Part shown: positions 52,687 to 55,303 of the stretch, one piece after another
Layout of the letters: the number at the start of each line of letters is the position of its first letter
Numbering within the stretch: position 1 is the stretch's first letter
NCBI GenBank assembly: GCA_015350385.1
Contig: WNKI01000001.1
Coordinates: forward strand, 923,002-978,304
Length of the DNA stretch: 55,303 nt
Direction of reading: 5' to 3'
DNA from: Aculops lycopersici
Lineage: Eukaryota > Arthropoda > Arachnida > Trombidiformes > Eriophyidae
Program-made: the position numbers and the translations under genes
The notes under the pieces: generated by a model
What the model saw: only the letters and a program-made list of their open reading frames with translations
What the model was told of the DNA's origin: nothing
Databases searched by the model: none

Positions 52687-55284
52687 AATGACGATTACCA
52701 CGACAACTCAATCAAAGTGCGGGAGGAAAACGAGCCCAAGCAACAACCACCTGCTTACCTGGCGACATGTGTGCGGCCACGCGCTATGCGAACAGGTTGT
52801 CGCCACGCTGCTAGCTTCAAAGCGTTAACTGCACTCTTGGGGCTACTGAATTTTGGTTGTGGCCCAATAGACTAGTAGCTGATGAGATTAAATTCCACCA
52901 GTAATATGTCACCAACTTTGCCAAACGGAAGCGGCGAACACGAGAAGTCGCGTTGCCGGCTGCTCACCTGGCCACCGAATCTCCTATCAGTTGGTGTGGC
53001 CCACGCACACTAACACACCGACATACAAACTTTTGCTATGGCATTCATTTAGAGGAGCTGGCTGAAACGAAATATTCTGGTGAAATATTCCCACCTCTTC
53101 AAGGCAATCGCATCAATCAAGCTACTGGCTGGTGGTTTGACTGCAGTTAGTAAATAAGAATGTGAAACTGGCCACCGAAATCAACAGGTCGACTTGCCCA
53201 AAATTGCGGCAAAACTCAACGAGAACCACGGAGGATAGACAGCGCCATTGATGAATGAATTGATAGCTTCATAATCAAGCGAATCGCTCAGGTGACAGGC
53301 GGCCAGTGAAATATGTGTCTCCAGTATTTACTTTGCTTTGGAATTCCTAGAATCGCCAGATAATTTTAGCCGGCCAAAGTTACCTGTCGCCAAGTTATCG
53401 TCTCTGTCAGATGAACCCTCCAGTGTGCCGTTGGCCGCTGATTTGCAGCAATCCGCGGCGCCAATGCGACACCGGCAACAGTTTTCAGCAGCAAGTGGCC
53501 ATCAGTAGAATCGCCGCAATCAGCCAGTCGTTCCGTTAAGTTCGCCGACCCGAAGTTCAGGTAGCCAAATGAGAGGAACTAACAGTGAGTAAAACTAGCA
53601 TCGCTACCGAAATGTCACCAGGCCACGCGAATCTTGGGCGTCCAGTTCATTTGGTTCAATATCAGTACTTCTCTGTCCTCCAGAGAGTGGATCCAATTTC
53701 ATCGCCACCAACATCATTAACTGGCCGCTCGATTCGACACTCGCTTTCCTCTTCTGCACTCTCAATTTCACATGAACGCGACCAAGAGACAGAAAGAAAT
53801 CAAATCATTCAACAGGTAGCATCAACGTGGTCAGCTTATCGTTTGCTTACATCTCGCTTGCTCGCTCACCTTGGACTAGCTACTGCAGCAAGTTAATTTG
53901 AGTGGCCCACTAGAACTCGTGTTGATGTTGCCTTAGTAAATCACCTACACCAGGTAGCCACTGAGAGTCCAGCTTTTCTCTCTCAATTTGAGATCCTAAA
54001 CTCAAGAAACTAAACCAACAACCAAATAGAATGAGATCACGAGATCTCACTTTTTCACCTGATCCTCGTTTGTTTGTTTTCTCCGTTCGCCTCCGCTTTT
54101 TCTTCTGACTATTAGTTTGACTTTGTCATGATGATTTTGGGGGCCAGCTGGCGCCAGATCCCGATTTCTTTTGTCGTTTTGGTGTTCGTTCTTTAGTTAA
54201 CTACCAAAAAGAGAAAGAGAGAGCAAAAAAACAGGTAGCTCATTAGCTAGACGCCGTCGTAGTATTAGTTGGTTGCTGTCTGGCGACAAACAATCTGCTC
54301 CCGTTTCTGCGATTGCAACCAACTCTCCCCTCTTGATTTCCTGTCTCTCGAGTCGCGAGATTAATGGTCTTGCGCCCGCGATGCTGTTAGCCAACTTTCG
54401 CTTCCCTCTTCTCGCTCGGTTAATCGCGCCGCAAACGGGATGCGCAATTGAATCTCCGCGATTGTGATTAAATCGCGGTGGTGAGATTGGAGATCTCAAG
54501 TTTGTTTCTGGTTGATTGTGGCGCTGGCTAATCAAGCCAGCAGAGGGGATTGGACACAACGCAACAAACTGGCTGCCACTCGTTGATTCTGTTGGCCTGC
54601 ACAGCGACGACAGGTAAGGCGCACCACCAAGCACACGACCAACTCTCACCTGTTGCGACTCTCAGTTGTTAGTTGCCCGAGCTGATGATGAGTCTGAGGA
54701 CCACGATAATTATCAATGTCTCCTCCTCCTAGTTTATCCTACAACAACAACAACTACTACTACCACTACTACCTCGCTACATTTACTGACACAAACTAAC
54801 GACCGACGAGACTCTCAATTTTCCAGCAAGTCCAATGAGACAGAGAAGATTAGAGATGGAAATGCAAATTTTGCCAAGAGAGATTGAGAAATTAGCTGCT
54901 CGTCTCTTTCTCGTTCCTCCTTCATCTGAACCAAAGGTGCAAACAACAGTGATAGCAACAATAACCTCCAACTCTAGTGGCAGTAATCTTCGAGGCTAAT
55001 GAAACACTGAGACTACGAGATGCGAAAAGAAAGAGAGGAAATGAATCTCATCTGGCGAGATAACGAAGAGCTCAAACGGGTCATTTGGCCCCTCGCTTCT
55101 TACCTTCACCTTCACCTATGCCTTTGCCTTTGCCTCCCTCTCAAAACATTAGACTTTTTTACCTGGACTTGATATGCTCTGGCTGATGCTGATTTTGTTG
55201 CTGCTGCTCTGGTTGGTGCGTGCGAGCAGATAATTTAGGGGCCGGTCGGAGGAGTTGTGACCATTTCAAGTTGCGGCCACTCGA

Positions 55285-55303
55285 CTCTCTCTCTCTCTCT
55301 CTC
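55285..55303. repeat. (CT)n run at the window edge
   Basis: A CT dinucleotide tract of at least 19 bases continues to the last base, so its true length is unknown. The contig may break here because of the repeat. Confidence 0.9.

Larger units (their letters stand above)
46522..55165. promoter_or_regulatory. Dense CAGGTA/CAGGTG motif field
   Basis: By hand count this arm has 38 CAGGTR hexamers on both strands, where about 9 are expected by chance. Nine are CAGGTAG heptamers (plus: 51179, 51549, 53557, 53813, 53951, 54232; minus: 48020, 49270, 51146), where about 1 is expected. CAGGTG is bound by Snail/ZEB/E-protein factors, and CAGGTAG is the Zelda site of insects. Function is inferred from motif density only. 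Confidence 0.45.
46302..55303. other. Gene-free right arm
   Basis: About 9 kb with no recognised gene on either strand; open frames are short and lack domains. Candidate splice donors occur on both strands in similar numbers, so they do not outline a gene. TATAAA at 50719-50724 and TATATAAATATA near 51660 are possible core-promoter elements without other support. It is the upstream or intronic regulatory DNA of a gene beyond the window, or an extended RpS5 flank. Confidence 0.5.

Noticed and set aside
53585..53896. 103-codon plus-strand frame
   Set aside because: No domain and a non-ATG start; consistent with chance.
46302..55303. CAG/GTAAG-like donors as evidence of a multi-exon gene
   Set aside because: They occur on both strands at similar density without consistent frames or acceptors between them.

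Overview
This window is nuclear DNA from an animal, most likely an arthropod. It carries a TATA-driven large lipid transfer protein gene, an NK2-class homeobox gene, and spliced genes with metazoan orthologues (WDR55, SLC49-type transporter, CPSF2, NCS-1/frequenin, TOM7, RpS5). The lipid transfer protein recalls the apolipophorin-like yolk/lipid proteins of acariform mites. Most genes are intronless even where relatives have many introns (lipid transfer protein, homeobox gene, CPSF2, RpS5), and WDR55 keeps only its 5'-most intron. That suggests a lineage with heavy intron loss; an acariform, possibly eriophyoid-like, mite is a guess and not shown.

Layout, left to right. 1-7.2 kb: promoter and a 2300-residue glutamine-rich secreted lipid transfer protein. 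7.2-11.0 kb: non-coding DNA with simple repeats and CAGGTA/CAGGTG motifs in front of an NK2.1-like homeobox gene (11.0-13.0 kb). 13.0-17.4 kb: non-coding, repeat-bearing DNA. 17.4-27.7 kb: a compact block with a domesticated hAT transposase gene (+), a shortened Sec8/EXOC4-like gene (-), WDR55 (-), an unrecognised 309-residue gene (-), a three-exon SLC49-like transporter (+) and CPSF2 (+). 28.4-43.9 kb: NCS-1/frequenin (-), whose four coding exons total 591 nt but span about 15.5 kb, with a 10.7-kb first intron. 44.9-46.2 kb: divergent TOM7 (-) and RpS5 (+). 46.2-55.3 kb: no recognised gene, but 38 CAGGTA/CAGGTG hexamers by hand count, several-fold above chance, suggesting a cis-regulatory domain.

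All six introns supported by protein continuity use the donor GTAAGT. Three adjacent genes (hAT-derived, Sec8-like, WDR55) have AATAAA embedded across the stop codon, so their 3' UTRs should be very short. The window mixes tightly packed housekeeping genes with widely spaced developmental and neuronal genes. I see no tRNA, rRNA, CRISPR array or intact transposon. Possible novel items are the shrunken Sec8-like protein, the furin-site-studded lipid transfer protein, the domesticated hAT gene, the unassigned 309-residue protein and the CAGGTR-dense right arm.
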